NCBI GenBank assembly: GCA_963576475.1
Contig: OY754980.1
Coordinates: 7,725,186 to 7,789,185 of the forward strand
Direction: 5' to 3'
DNA length: 64,000 nt
Source: Molanna angustata
Lineage: Eukaryota > Arthropoda > Insecta > Trichoptera > Molannidae
The translations under genes were made by a program, and so were the position numbers. The notes under the pieces are model-generated. The model made no database searches. It saw only the letters and a program-made list of their open reading frames with translations, and was not told the origin of the DNA. Within the stretch, counting starts at the first letter, position 1, and the number at the start of each line of letters is the position of its first letter. Shown here one piece after another: positions 45,346 through 55,759 of this stretch.

Positions 45346-46466
45346 CAAATCTATCTACAAGAAGATAACTGAAAAATGAAGAAGATAGTCATAGCAGAAA
45401 TATTGATATTTTTCAGACACCAGAAAAAATCCAAATACAGGTCATGAACAAATATCAGCAAATCTATTTGTAATTAAAACAATGTGAATTGAAAAAGATA
45501 TAATTGTTTAAAATGTGCAACAAAGTAAACCCCAAAAGCTAAAAAGAGGGAAACGTTAAATCAAGTGACTGCAAACACGATTTATTACAACCCCTAATAC
45601 ATTATAAAGTTACGTGTTAGTAAGGGTAAGTATAACGTGCATTGAAAAGGGTTCATACGTGATTTAAATTATCCAAAAGTCAAATTTTTCTGATAGGTAC
45701 ATTAAAAACAAATCGAATTAAAATGAAAAAAACATTATTGGTCATTCACTTTGATTTTACACACTCTTTACACATAAAAGATTCATTTATCTACGACATA
45801 AAGTTATGAAGTGATATTAAAAAAAATGCTGTAAAAGGGCATTTTTTATTATCTTTTTAGGGACTTTATACTGAATTATGTGACGTATGTACATCCACTA
45901 CAGAAATGTTGAAAATACAAGAAATTTTATTCAGGTAGACATTTATTTATTTATTTATATTTATTTATATCATCTTGACACTTATACAATCATTTATAAA
46001 TACTATCCCACAACCTCACTAGGACTACGCCTGCTTCGAGGTTGGAGATTTACAATATTATGTCTATACGTTACATCTACATCCATGCACCCAGCACACA
46101 AAAATACAATATTTACTGTAGGTACGCAGTTGGGTACCGTAAATCATTATTATGACAATAATATTATTATACAGCAAAAAAAGGCACACCCAACTGGTAC
46201 AATTAATGCAAGGTACATGGATATAGATGCCAGGATGACCACACAATAAAAATATTTTTAACATTTAACAAAAAAAAAACAAAATAAATCACAAATTAAT
46301 TTAAATCACATCAGGTGAGTATATAAATTTTGAGTTGTTAAACATATTTCTGAATTTTGCTTTCTAATTGCAATGTATGGGTTTATATGCCCTATTATAT
46401 TATTTTTTTTTTATTATTTAAATTCTGGATAAAAATGATTCGTTAAGAAATATGTTTAGGGAATTT
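45346..46466. other. AT-rich spacer
   Basis: No gene. A TTTA-rich start at 45942-45960 followed by catcttgacacttatacaat resembles a minus-strand LINE 3' end. Confidence 0.4.
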
Positions 46467-46630
46467 AACAGATTTTTAATTATCTCAATAGAGACGAAGT
46501 TGGAATATTTACTGTAGGAGAACCGGGAAATCAAGGCACCTATAGGGCTTACGACCTGTCATCGGCTGGTTTACGTGATCACTTTATGCGCTTGCGTGAT
46601 CGTCTCTATTGAGATAATTAAAAATCTGTT
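46467..46630. mobile_element. fold-back element family C (164 bp, 31-bp inverted ends)
   Basis: Perfect 31-bp inverted ends: aacagatttttaattatctc to gagacga at 46467-46497 and the complement at 46600-46630. The interior contains caaggcacctatagggctta, cgacctgtcatcggctggtt and cactttatgcgcttgc. The interior is shared with 48661-48780 and, reversed, 48893-48985. Confidence 0.85.
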
Positions 46631-47344
46631 AAAAAAAACCTTTGACTCCCGACAGGGAAAAAAAAATCCAATATTTGCGCATATGCAATAATAAAAATAT
46701 TCGATGTTTAGGGAAATTTATGATGATATTTAAAATTGTGTGACAAACATTCACTAGAGAAATCTTGAAAATATATTGTATTTTTTAGAAACCACACTGT
46801 TTAACATATTTGGGTGATTTGATTTCGAATTGGGGTGTCTGGGTTTATGAAATACAAAATTAGATAGAACAAAGTTATGACAGTTTCGTGAGTTTTATTA
46901 ATTGTTACAGAACAACAGAGGAAGGGTTTTGATTTCATATCAGTGATATATTGTGGCATTTTGACAGATAAATATTCTCAATATATACTCATCAATTCGC
47001 TGAGAAAAATAAAACTACAAAAATATTCCAACTGTCGATGTGTTCAAGTGAATTTATTTCTCTTAATATTAGACAGTATTAATTTACCTTAATCCCATGT
47101 AAGAGTATTGAATGAAATAGTGGACATTTTACATGGTTTTTCTAACTTTGAAGTCAATATACACCAACTTAGAGGCTTCGTAGCATATATGTAGCTTATA
47201 GGTACATATATAGGGATGAACTCAGAATACGGAGTAGAATATTAAATGTGTCTGTGTGTGTCTCTTATAACTTTTGATCCGCTTGTTGCACAGAGCCCAA
47301 GATTTCAGTAAATATAGGAAATTTTAAGTCTACAAGTATTTCAT
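46631..47344. other. AT-rich spacer
   Basis: No supported feature. Confidence 0.5.
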
Positions 47345-47800
47345 TTCATTTCTCGGGCAACTTTTTTTTTTAACATGTCCACGTAGGGGACGCCAGCTAT
47401 TAGGATTTGGGTCCATTTTACTCTTCCGAAGAAGCGCACTACGTAGCGTTGGAAGGGGTTTGCAATCTAGAAAAGAGTTTATTAATTCGGATTCTAAAAA
47501 GACCCGGGTTGTACGAAGGCGGAAACACAGAATTCGGAAGATCGTTCCACAGTCGGGCTGCTGTATTAATAAAGGAGTTCGAGAAGCGACTTGTTCGTAC
47601 ATGTTGAAGGTCCAACTAACAGGTACTATGTGAAATATTAATTTAACATGCACCCAATAACAAGTTGCCACATTCTGGAGACTAACGATATTAATCGTCT
47701 CACAGATCCAGACTGAAAACACAATAAAAAACTACACCGGGAATCGAACCCAGGACCTTTGGATACCCAATCAACTGAGCCACGAAGGTCGACAATTGGG
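47345..47800 (-). mobile_element. SINE A, split by a nested LINE
   Basis: The SINE tail piece tttctcgggcaac (47349-47361) is separated from the rest (taacaggtactatg onwards, 47617-47800) by the CR1-like insertion at 47362-47612. The body has caagttgccacattctggag and the tRNA-like head ends near 47795 (ccaatcaactgagccacgaa, with B-box complement gggaatcgaacccagga). Confidence 0.88.
47362..47612 (-). mobile_element. CR1-like LINE 3' end nested in SINE A
   Basis: Poly-T at the left is the poly-A tail of a minus-strand LINE. Minus-strand coding from about 47600 to TAG at 47441-47439 is uninterrupted: RTSRFSNSFINTAARLWNDL, then PNSVFPPSYNPGLFRIRINK, then LFSRLQTPSNAT. This is the CR1-type RLWNxLP end. 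Likely target duplication CAAC (47358-47361 and 47613-47616). Sister copy at 4184-4386. Confidence 0.88.
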
Positions 47801-48651
47801 TAAGGGGATGACAACACGAGATATATTGGTCCATGGATAGGTAGGTACATTAAGATATTTTGCGCTATCAGTACCTGGACGCGTTACAGTTCCTGGCTTA
47901 TAATTATCCTTGCCTTTATAATTTTTTCATGATTTCGCTTAAAAATTAAAAAAATATATTTATATTTGTTTGAATGTACTATGTACATTGACCTATAAAT
48001 AGTCCACCGTCCCAATGACATTTCACACGCCAAAACGACAAACATATAGGACGTACGTTAATTATCGTTGGCCTAGCGATTTGGCCAACTGACACGGGAT
48101 TTAATACATGTCCGTCATTGGTCATGCAAAATGGCCGCCATGCACACCAAACAACAACTTTACAACAAAATACTGATTGCCACTGACAGGATAACCGGAT
48201 CGTTTATTTATTCATAGTTCCAAATGATTAAGTTGAACACACACCGACTGTCACTAGTAGGTAATAATCAATGATTAGTTGAAAATTATCCACTGGTTAT
48301 CTGTTAACTATGAGGTACCTATAATATTGAAACAAACAAGCTTATCTATTTTACAGGGCCTATAAACTCAAATCATAGCAATTTTGAAATCAAACATTTC
48401 AAATATGTTAACAGTGGTTTCTGCGAAAAAAATACCATTAATATTTTCAAAATATTAAACGAATTCCTAAATACGAGTACACAATTTCAAATATTAGCAT
48501 AGAATTCCATGAAAAGGTATTAAAAATATCTTTTTAAACATTTTTTTTAATTATACGTGGTAGAAAATTTTTTTTTTGAATATTTTTTTAATTCCATATA
48601 CGCAAACATTGGATTCTTTTCCCTGTCTTGAGTCAAATTATATTTATACTA
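47801..48651. other. spacer with a GC-richer patch
   Basis: The stretch 48000-48190 is less AT-rich (tcccaatgacatttcacacg, atggccgccatgcacacc) but has no convincing frame. No gene supported. Confidence 0.4.
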
Positions 48652-48991
48652 ACAAACTTTTTAACATCTCAATAGAGACGAAGTTGGGATATTATAGAAG
48701 AACCAGGAACTCAAGGCACCTACAGGGCTTACGACCCGTCTTCGGCCGGTTTACGCGATCACTTTATGCGCTTGCAAAACGTTCACCTATTATGCCTTCT
48801 TATTGAGTTCCCTTATCAATGTAATTTTTGTATGTTCTATATATTTGAATAATGTGTAATAATTCACCTGAAAATAAGGAATTATACTATAATCCAGCCG
48901 ATGACAGGTCGTAAGCCCTGTAGGTGTCTTGAGTTCCTGGTTCTTCTTTAATATCCCAACTTCGTCTCTATTGAGATGTTAAAAAGTTTGT
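48652..48991. mobile_element. fold-back element family C (340 bp, about 100-bp arms)
   Basis: Left arm 48652-48752 and right arm 48893-48991 are near-perfect complements, including acaaactttttaacatctca, atagagacgaagttgggata, gaagaaccaggaactcaagg and acagggcttacgacc. The spacer is about 140 bp. The core is homologous to 46467-46630. Confidence 0.88.
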
Positions 48992-49067
48992 CAATAAAAA
49001 TATTTTTTATATTCTTAAAGAGTGTATAAAATTAATGAGAATGTTTGAGATAGTATTTTTATTTCAA

Positions 49068-49212
49068 ATCAGGGGGGCGAGTCCGGTCAAATGGTGGGAT
49101 CAATACACTTATGATAACCCATATCGTGGATATAGTTATCCTATGGAGTTCTATAATATCTTAAGATATCGTAGAACTCCAGAAGATAATTATATTCACG
49201 ACATGGGTTTTT
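49068..49212. mobile_element. fold-back element family F (copy 1)
   Basis: Begins ggggggcgagtccggtcaaa, as at 52111, and contains an imperfect hairpin (acccatatcgtggatatagt at left; ttatattcacgacatgggt at right) with centre near 49163. The right-hand terminal part is missing. Confidence 0.7.
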
Positions 49213-49224
49213 GCATTCTGAGTA

Positions 49225-49870
49225 GTATTCTAAAAAGTGCTAGAAGTTATAAATGCATTTGTTGTGTCAAGACTGAATTACTGTAATGTTGTTTTAGCTG
49301 GTTTGCCCATGTATCGGGTTGATAGATTGCAAATAGTATTCAACGTAACTGCAAGGTTGATATATGGAGCTGATAAAATATGTCACATAATACCTCTTCT
49401 TAACAAACTACACTGGTTTTGAAATGTCCATAACGAGTAGACTATAAGGTATGCCTGGTAGTGTTAAAGGCTCTAAATGACTAGGCTCCACACTACATCC
49501 AAGAACAGTGTCAAAGGAATGTTCCATCAGGAAGACAGCTTACATTGAGATCATTCGGATCACAGAGTACCAATGTTTAAAATGAATTAGACAGTCACTC
49601 AGTCAATTGCAGTTTCAGTGTGAACGAGCCTTTTAAGTGGAATAAATTGTCTCCTGGCATACGTGGAGCTCAGAGCATTGACACTTTCGGTAGACTTAGG
49701 GTCGTACTATGGGAGTTATTAAGAAAAATGTGAGAAAAGGTTACGGTCCCGCACTGCGAGAATACTGCTTACAAATCCTCAACTTTTTCCTATATTTTTC
49801 TCAAATAACTCCAGTAATAAGACCCTTAAGACTACCCGTAGAGCTTAAGAGTGATTGTGCATTATAAATT
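49225..49870 (+). mobile_element. CR1/L2-type LINE polymerase end, with nested hairpin
   Basis: The plus strand reads NAFVVSRLNYCNVVLAGLPM, then YRVDRLQIVFNVTARLIYGA, then HIIPLLNKLHW: the thumb block of CR1/L2 polymerases. Later frames have KALNDxAPHYIQE-like, DSLHxDHSDHRV and NKLSPGIRGAQSIDTFG-like remnants. A fold-back element at about 49689-49845 interrupts the last block; the LINE end resumes with gtagagcttaagagtgattg and an (ATT)n tail. Confidence 0.82.
49689..49845. repeat. fold-back element inside the CR1 end
   Basis: ggtagacttagggtcgtact to gtgagaaaaggtt at left pairs with aactttttcctatatttttc to cttaagactac at right. Arms are about 55 bp with about 80 per cent complementarity and a loop of about 45 nt. 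Not seen elsewhere in the window. Confidence 0.7.
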
Positions 49871-51135
49871 ATTATTATTTATAATAGGTATATTTGGCGA
49901 TTAAGAGAAACCTATTTTTCATTTACATGTGTCACAGTATCGAACTCCATTAGAAGGTGGTTTAGCGTAATAACTAACTAACAATCAATGATAATCCGTG
50001 TCCAATTTACGTACTATATTTTGCCACTAGCGACATTAATATTTCAACGCTCAATAAAGTTGTAAAAGTTTGTGAAGTTTTGATGATTTTCAAAATTTTG
50101 TTCATTTGTAGATGAAACCGCTCGTCAAAAGTGCTGTATCAGCTGTTTCTCGCATATCTGTATGAAGTTAGTGCTGACAATGAAATTCAAATTGGAATTT
50201 TAATTATATCGAAGTTTCAATAGAATGATATCAAAGAGAGGTTTGTTGGAAATAATTTATTTTTGGCTGGCACAAAAAAAAATTAACACCAGAGACTGGA
50301 GGTCCCAGTGAACCAACCCAAACTGGAAAGTAAAAATTAATAGATAAACTAAAGCAAATTAAAAGAAAAAAAATAGGAAAAACATTTCATTAATTTATTT
50401 AATTTAGGGGAAACATAAAGAAATTAATAAAATCCATAAATAAAAACAATAACCAATATCGGTAATTTGCCAAAATAGTTCCCACAACATGCGTAGTATA
50501 AAAAAAGACAAGTTAGATTAAAAACATTTACAGTGGAGTTAGTTAAAAACTAAATTAAAAATAAAAGCATACAGCTTCAAAAAAAATAACAAAGAATATA
50601 AACAAGATAAGTAATTTAAAATTAGGTATATAGATAATGATGTATGCAAGTCATGCTAAGAAATATTATATCGAAATGATTTTAACTGTTTTTTTCATTG
50701 AAAACATTTAAAAACAGAAAAATATTATTGTTGCATTGAAAACATTTATAAACAGTAAAACATTATCCTTAATTTCAATTTATTGCACAGTAAATTCATA
50801 TTTTAAAGTGAAGTTAAAGAAAGGGCGTACCTAGTAAATATTTTTTTAACATTTTCAAAGCCAAAACAGGATTTGCTCCGAAGAGACCTCTGGAAAAGGA
50901 GAAGTTACAGCACTATTCTTGCATTTTAAATCTAAGCCCAATTTCGAATTATCGCTAAGAACCTACCATTACAACACAAAATAAGGCTGTTTGTATATAG
51001 GCTGTATGAATCGTAATCGTAATAAATTAGAATGTACGCTAATATCAATACTTATAGAATGTACGGAGACTATTGCTGCAGGTTGAAAGGTTCTAAGCGT
51101 AGATTGAAATTTGATTTGGAAAGTAATTTCGAGAG
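49871..51135. other. AT-rich spacer
   Basis: No supported gene or repeat. Confidence 0.5.
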
Positions 51136-51138
51136 TTA

Positions 51139-51537
51139 CGGCCCGTTTCCACTTGTCGTGTACACTGAAAAAAATATTATGACAATCGAACTGGCTACCT
51201 GAGTTTTAGCTAAACCTTTGTTATCAGTAATTAAGGTCTATCTATTTATGACTGTACGGTTTGTCTGTGTGTAAAAAACATTAAGTTGCACAAAACCAAA
51301 TGTTTTGTAGTCACTAAAGTTCGGTTAATTTTAACATAAAATTTTGTTACTATTAACAAAAAAAAATCAAGTGTAGGTCCGACAAAATGTCGGGTAAGGT
51401 AGTGGCAATGCATTTTAAATGGAGCTGTTTACACTTACACGACAACGACACGTGTGAACAGCCCCATTTTTAATTAATTGCCACTAGATCACACGACATT
51501 TTGTCGTGCCTTACATACGACAAGTGGGAAAGGGGTC
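51139..51537. mobile_element. Harbinger-like MITE with nested family D repeat
   Basis: Terminal inverted repeats of about 20 bp (left cggcccgtttccacttgtcg, right complement of gaccccttt, cccacttgtcg) flanked by TTA at 51136-51138 and 51538-51540, the usual PIF/Harbinger target. Internal inverted motifs include gacaaaatgtcg and acgacattttgtcg. A family D repeat occupies 51231-51372. No transposase frame. Confidence 0.8.
51231..51372 (+). repeat. dispersed repeat family D (copy 2)
   Basis: Matches 20089-20225 over about 135 bp (tatttatgactgtacggttt, gttgcacaaaaccaaatgtt, cggttaattttaacataaaa), ending in A9. Nested in the MITE. Confidence 0.7.
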
Positions 51538-51540
51538 TTA

Positions 51541-52110
51541 GGCTGCAGAAGTCACAGCGCCAGCTGCCATATTGGGAACTGTGATATGTTATAATAAATG
51601 GAAACTTATGGAAAAAAAAAATTTTCAAAGGTAAAAAACACTACTGTTTTATAGGAATAAATGTATAAATTAAACGAAAATTCAAATAAAAAATAAATCC
51701 AGTGTAGAGATATGTATAGATTAAGAGTAATGGAGAGTGTATTCATATAAGAACATAATATATTTATAAATAAATTTATAGTACAAATATATTTGAACTA
51801 GACCGCTTGTATTCTCAACCCATCAGTTGTCTGTCACCAGAATACATTTATTGTTTGTAGTTAATAATTGGGACGGGATACAAACAATGTTGATCCAAAA
51901 GCTTCAAGGGTACATATTTAATTAAAATTACTAAAAGCACTCTAAATAAACTTGTATCATATGAACTGTGAATAAAAATTAGTTCAATATTTATAAAAAT
52001 AAAGTAAAAATAGCAAGTTTCAATCAAAACTTATATTCATTTTATAATAAGTAAAACATTGTAGCCATGCGGGCTGAATTTACATTGAGTCTTGCCTGTA
52101 TAACAGACTC
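51541..52110. other. AT-rich spacer
   Basis: No supported feature. Confidence 0.5.
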
Positions 52111-52230
52111 GGGGGGAAGTCTGGTCAACTGGCGGAATCAAAACCATCCATGTTTACCCATATCATGTTTACCCAACCATGGGAAAACATGGTTGGTTTT
52201 GATTCTGTTTGATGACCAGACCTGCCCCCC
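52111..52230. mobile_element. fold-back element family F (copy 2)
   Basis: ggggggaagtctggtcaact, ggcggaatcaaaaccat at left pairs with atggttggttttgattct, gaccagacctgcccccc at right. Arms of about 50 bp with few mismatches and a short loop. Related to 49068-49212. Confidence 0.85.
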
Positions 52231-52231
52231 A

Positions 52232-52350
52232 GGTGATTAGTGATGTGCGCTGTAGCATCTACCATGAGATGAAGAGGCTGGCGGACAACAGAGATGTGTG
52301 GTGAGATGGAGTGCTTGGTGCAAACCGATCCTAGGATTGTTACAATGAAG
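52232..52350 (+). mobile_element. RTE-type LINE C-terminal fragment, family R3
   Basis: The plus strand reads VISDVRCSIYHEMKRLADNR, then DVW and a stop, with gatcctaggattgttacaat and an aagaagaa tail, parallel to 32390-32500. Confidence 0.7.
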
Positions 52351-52585
52351 AAGAACGAAAATTGAAAGAACTAAAATTAAAAAAAATATATAAAAAAAAC
52401 GAAAAATATGTACGGGATGCTAGATTTATTGTACATCATATATTCGTTGTGGAATAAAAAAAGTTTTTTTCTCATACCACCACGTCATTTATTAAAAAAT
52501 GCTCACAAAAATTGCTGAATCAGTACAAAATACACTTCTAGATATAAGATATATAAAAATATGCTTTTGTCGCCCATACATATAT

Positions 52586-52790
52586 TCAATAAATTACCAT
52601 GATCAAATACCGCGTGGAACACAACCTCTTCGTCACCCCATCAAAGACAAGATATTCTGGTTGACGGAAAACTTGTAAGCCAAATAAGCCCTGTAAATCC
52701 TTTTTGGCTTCTAAGGAATACAAGACTTGCGCTTCAGTCGCTGTTTTTGGGGGGAGAGAAAGCTTTAGACGATGCGAGGAAATTGTTAAT
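52586..52790 (-). pseudogene. unassigned coding-like stretch
   Basis: A minus-strand frame of about 68 codons without ATG ends at TGA (52588-52586) and reads AQVLYSLEAKKDLQGLFGLQ, then VFRQPEYLVFDGVTKRLCST. A neighbouring frame upstream also looks coding (VYINNFLASSKAFSPPKNSD), which suggests one frameshift near 52745. GC content is above background. I do not recognise the family. It may be a decayed transposon or host pseudogene, or a host terminal exon. Confidence 0.35.
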
Positions 52791-52980
52791 ATAGACCTCT
52801 GTCAGGGAATATAATATAACCAACACGATTGAACAGTATTTAATCCAATTATTCTCATTTATGTTGTCAAAAATTAACAATTCAATGATACAAAATACAA
52901 CCAAATATATATGAAATTGAGAAATTAATCGGAATTTAAAGGATGTTTCGATGCATTAAGCATCGATTATTATTATTATT

Positions 52981-53560
52981 TCGGGATCTTTAATACCTTC
53001 TCAGGTTTATCACTTGGTGAGATTTTGGGGTAGCACGAACAATGCTGCTAAGTGCTATCCTAAATGAGTGTATAAAATGTGGTGTTTTGTGTGTTGGTGC
53101 CATGTGTAGTATTTATGTGTTAGTCAGGTCTGTAGTGTCGTCGATTTGGAGGAATTTCCTCACCAGTCTGTGTGTTTTTAATATGGCTGCTTTTTGCATG
53201 GTGACGTATGTTTATTTAGGTAATTGGATGGTTTCTAAACTGGTGAATAAGTTTAATGGAATAACTCCTGTGGTGGAAATTATTATTGGTATTATTATCA
53301 CAGATTTCATGTCCCAGATTCGCTTGATTTCGTCTTGCAAATCAGTGTATTTTCTATTTTTTTCGGTTGTAGTTGTTTCGATGTTGTGTGTATTTGGTAC
53401 GGCGATGTCAATCAATATTGTATGTTTATTTTGTTTATCTACAAGTGTGATATCTGGTCTGTTATTATGTTTGGTTTAATCAGTTAGGATGCATCTGTCA
53501 TTGTATAGTTTGTGAGTGGAGTTTTCAAGAATTGGTGTGGGTGTGTATTTGTAATAAGGT
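52981..53560 (-). mobile_element. Dong/R4-type LINE with restriction-like endonuclease, in a TAA repeat
   Basis: Minus-strand frame from about 53545 to a stop at 53115-53113. It contains the restriction-like endonuclease signature PD-x14-D (RPDITLVDKQNKHTILID), followed by IAVPNTHNI, EKNRKYTDLQDEIKRIW and VIIIPIIISTTGVIPLNLF, then KAAILKTHRLVRKFLQI. This is the C-terminal endonuclease of R2/R4-group LINEs. Two in-frame stops make it dead. It is embedded in TTA/TAA repeats on both sides (52966-52980 and 53561-53579), the preferred target of Dong elements. Confidence 0.85.
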
Positions 53561-53579
53561 TATTATTATTATTATTATT

Positions 53580-54619
53580 CTTTTTTAAATAATATTTTTG
53601 TCTACTACAATGAATTTACTTCGACCGTTTCGCTTGATGAAGGCCTTTTCAACTAAATTCTTATTTTAACCGCGGAAATTGTTTAGGACCGAATGAGGTG
53701 GAGGCTGCGTAGAATAAGAATCGAACCGGACTGGGATGAGGCAACGCAGATGAAATGAAAAAAGATTGAAAACAAGAAAAAATGTCTATGAAACTACAAA
53801 CAAAACACTACGAAAGATTTCGTTGAATGCTCATATAATGTTTAGCAAAATTGCAGAAGACAGGGAATTGTGGAAATATTGAAACAATGTCTAAGACAGG
53901 GCATTGAAACAATGCAAAAGACAAAGGATTGTCGAAATGGTGAAACAATTTGTGTAAACCTCAATCGAAATATTTAAGACTGTAGAGAAACAACTTGCAA
54001 TTCGAAGTATATAACTAAAACAAATAATTTGCCTGGGAAATTTATTTAATTTCACAGGTGAAATTTATTTAAGCATCATATTATTTTGTCAAACACAGTC
54101 CAGATAATCGATTAAAGAATCAAATATAGATATTACGTATTTTATAATGGTTCATCCCATGAAAGTGTTTATCAGGGCCGCGTCGAGTATTCCTGGCATG
54201 GAGTGCTAAAGCTCTGAGTGGCAACGTTCAGGGTGGGGGATATAAAAATTTACGGAGCGTAACTGCCAAGTACGGGTGAGCTCATCACAACAGCAATACC
54301 AATAAAACCATACTCCACGGGGCGTTGTATAAGATTTTTTTTAAACTTGTACCTGCTCACCGCAGCATTATGCTTTGAACCATGAGTAAAGAGACGCCCA
54401 ACTAATAAAACACTAAAAACACGGATTTATTTGTGGACAAATTTAAAATAGAAAACGTTTTTGGATTTAAAAATGTATATTTTAAATTAGAGGATATTTC
54501 AGAGACCTTTTCTCTGTAATTTAAAAAAAAAAATCAGTGTAAAAAATTATTATACAATCATTGCAACGCTTATGCTTTTCAGACTATTAAAGTTTTCCAA
54601 ACATTTATTCAGTCATACC
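53580..54619. other. spacer with an unassigned GC-richer patch
   Basis: 54180-54330 is less AT-rich (gcgtcgagtattcctggcat, taactgccaagtacgggtga, actccacggggcgttgta) and may be part of a repeat, but has no partner in this window. No gene supported. Confidence 0.4.
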
Positions 54620-54775
54620 AATAACAGGTGTGCAGGTGTGCAATGCCTCATTAAAAGTAGCACGACACGTGAGTTTATCACCACCCACCAGCCGCGTCTG
54701 AGCTAAAAAGGCACTACATGTAGTTTGGGTGGGGAACCTCATTGCTGAACTATGTGAGATGTAATTTTACTTCTT
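54620..54775 (+). repeat. repeat family B fragment
   Basis: aggtgtgcaatgcctcatta, aaaaaggcactacatgtagt, gggtggggaacctcattgct and gaactatgtgagatgt match the middle of 60949-61240. Confidence 0.65.
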
Positions 54776-55310
54776 AAGATGCTATAGTAGGCTAAATAGA
54801 ATATTTATAAATAATTTCCGTAATACCCTCAAAAGATACGTCTTTGAAATAATGAACAGTTTGTTTGTACATCTTCATTCTATTGCATGAGTTTTTTGAA
54901 TTTTGAATTTGTATAGTACTTTTCTTGTAAAAATAGTTTTAGAAAAACCTGTTTTTGTTTTTTTATCGTAAGTAACTAAAAAACTACAAGGCCTATGAAG
55001 TAGAGTTTTACTTCAATCGAAAGAGAATATTAAAATCTACCGACCGAGTTTTTTATTATTATAAAATTTCAACTATTCTTGCTATTTAAAAAAACCTCTA
55101 AATTTTACCTTTTTTGCACGATAAAATGTTGTATATCACATATCAGGTGATATACAAAATATTTTCGTGTTACATACATTAGAAGATAATTTAGTGTGCA
55201 TTTTTGCGTACATCCGTATACCCAGGGAATACAAGGGCCTCAAGGAAACACTATTCCAAGCAGGTGCCCCGCAGCAATAATTATTATATTCTATACGATT
55301 TCATAAAAAA
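54776..55310. other. AT-rich spacer
   Basis: Apart from a short family B-like end near 55235-55275 (ggaaacactattccaagcag), nothing is supported. Confidence 0.45.
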
Positions 55311-55326
55311 CACAATGAGGTTACTT

Positions 55327-55547
55327 ATTTTAATTTTAATTATAAAATAAAACAGTATGTTTTAGATTCTACGTAAATTGTTAATTGGTCGATAGTTATT
55401 TCGCCGTCTTGTTAGGGCATCTTCATGACTATTCCCCAACAAGGCGAAATAGCTATCGATCAATAAACAATATACGTAGAATCTAAAACATACTGTTATA
55501 TTTTTTAATTTAAATTAAAATGGAATTCTACAGAGTAAATCAATTGC
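55327..55547 (+). mobile_element. Penelope-derived snap-back insertion (about 65-bp arms)
   Basis: Left arm about 55348-55412 (aacagtatgttttagattct, acg ...) pairs with right arm about 55438-55500 with a few mismatches; loop of about 25 nt. An ATG at 55520 opens MEFYRVNQL, cut after 28 nt. Flanked by a 12-bp duplication, atgaggttactt, at 55315-55326 and 55548-55559. Confidence 0.87.
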
Positions 55548-55759
55548 ATGAGGTTACTTGTATCCACGAAACAAAATGCTCACGTGCTGAGGAATCTTCC
55601 TACACTTCTTTCAATAAAATCCGACGAAATATAGGTACATATTTTTTATATATTTTCTTATATTATTCCTCATAATATTTTATCGAGGATTTCTGGAGTA
55701 TCGTTTCATATGCGATGCATGTTAATGTATAACCCAGAAAGATGGGAGAAAGCATTTGG

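Noticed and set aside
45887..46249. 120-residue plus-strand frame
   Set aside because: Covers a TTTA-rich LINE-like 3' end; the N-terminal half is low-complexity Tyr/Leu/Ile from the repeat.
47407..47607. 66-residue plus-strand frame, and a twin at 4233-4430
   Set aside because: Antisense of the CR1-like LINE end; their similarity reflects the two LINE copies.
53042..53479. 145-residue hydrophobic plus-strand frame resembling a membrane protein
   Set aside because: It is the antisense of the Dong-like endonuclease region; the minus strand shows the conserved PD-x14-D motif, so the plus frame is a shadow.
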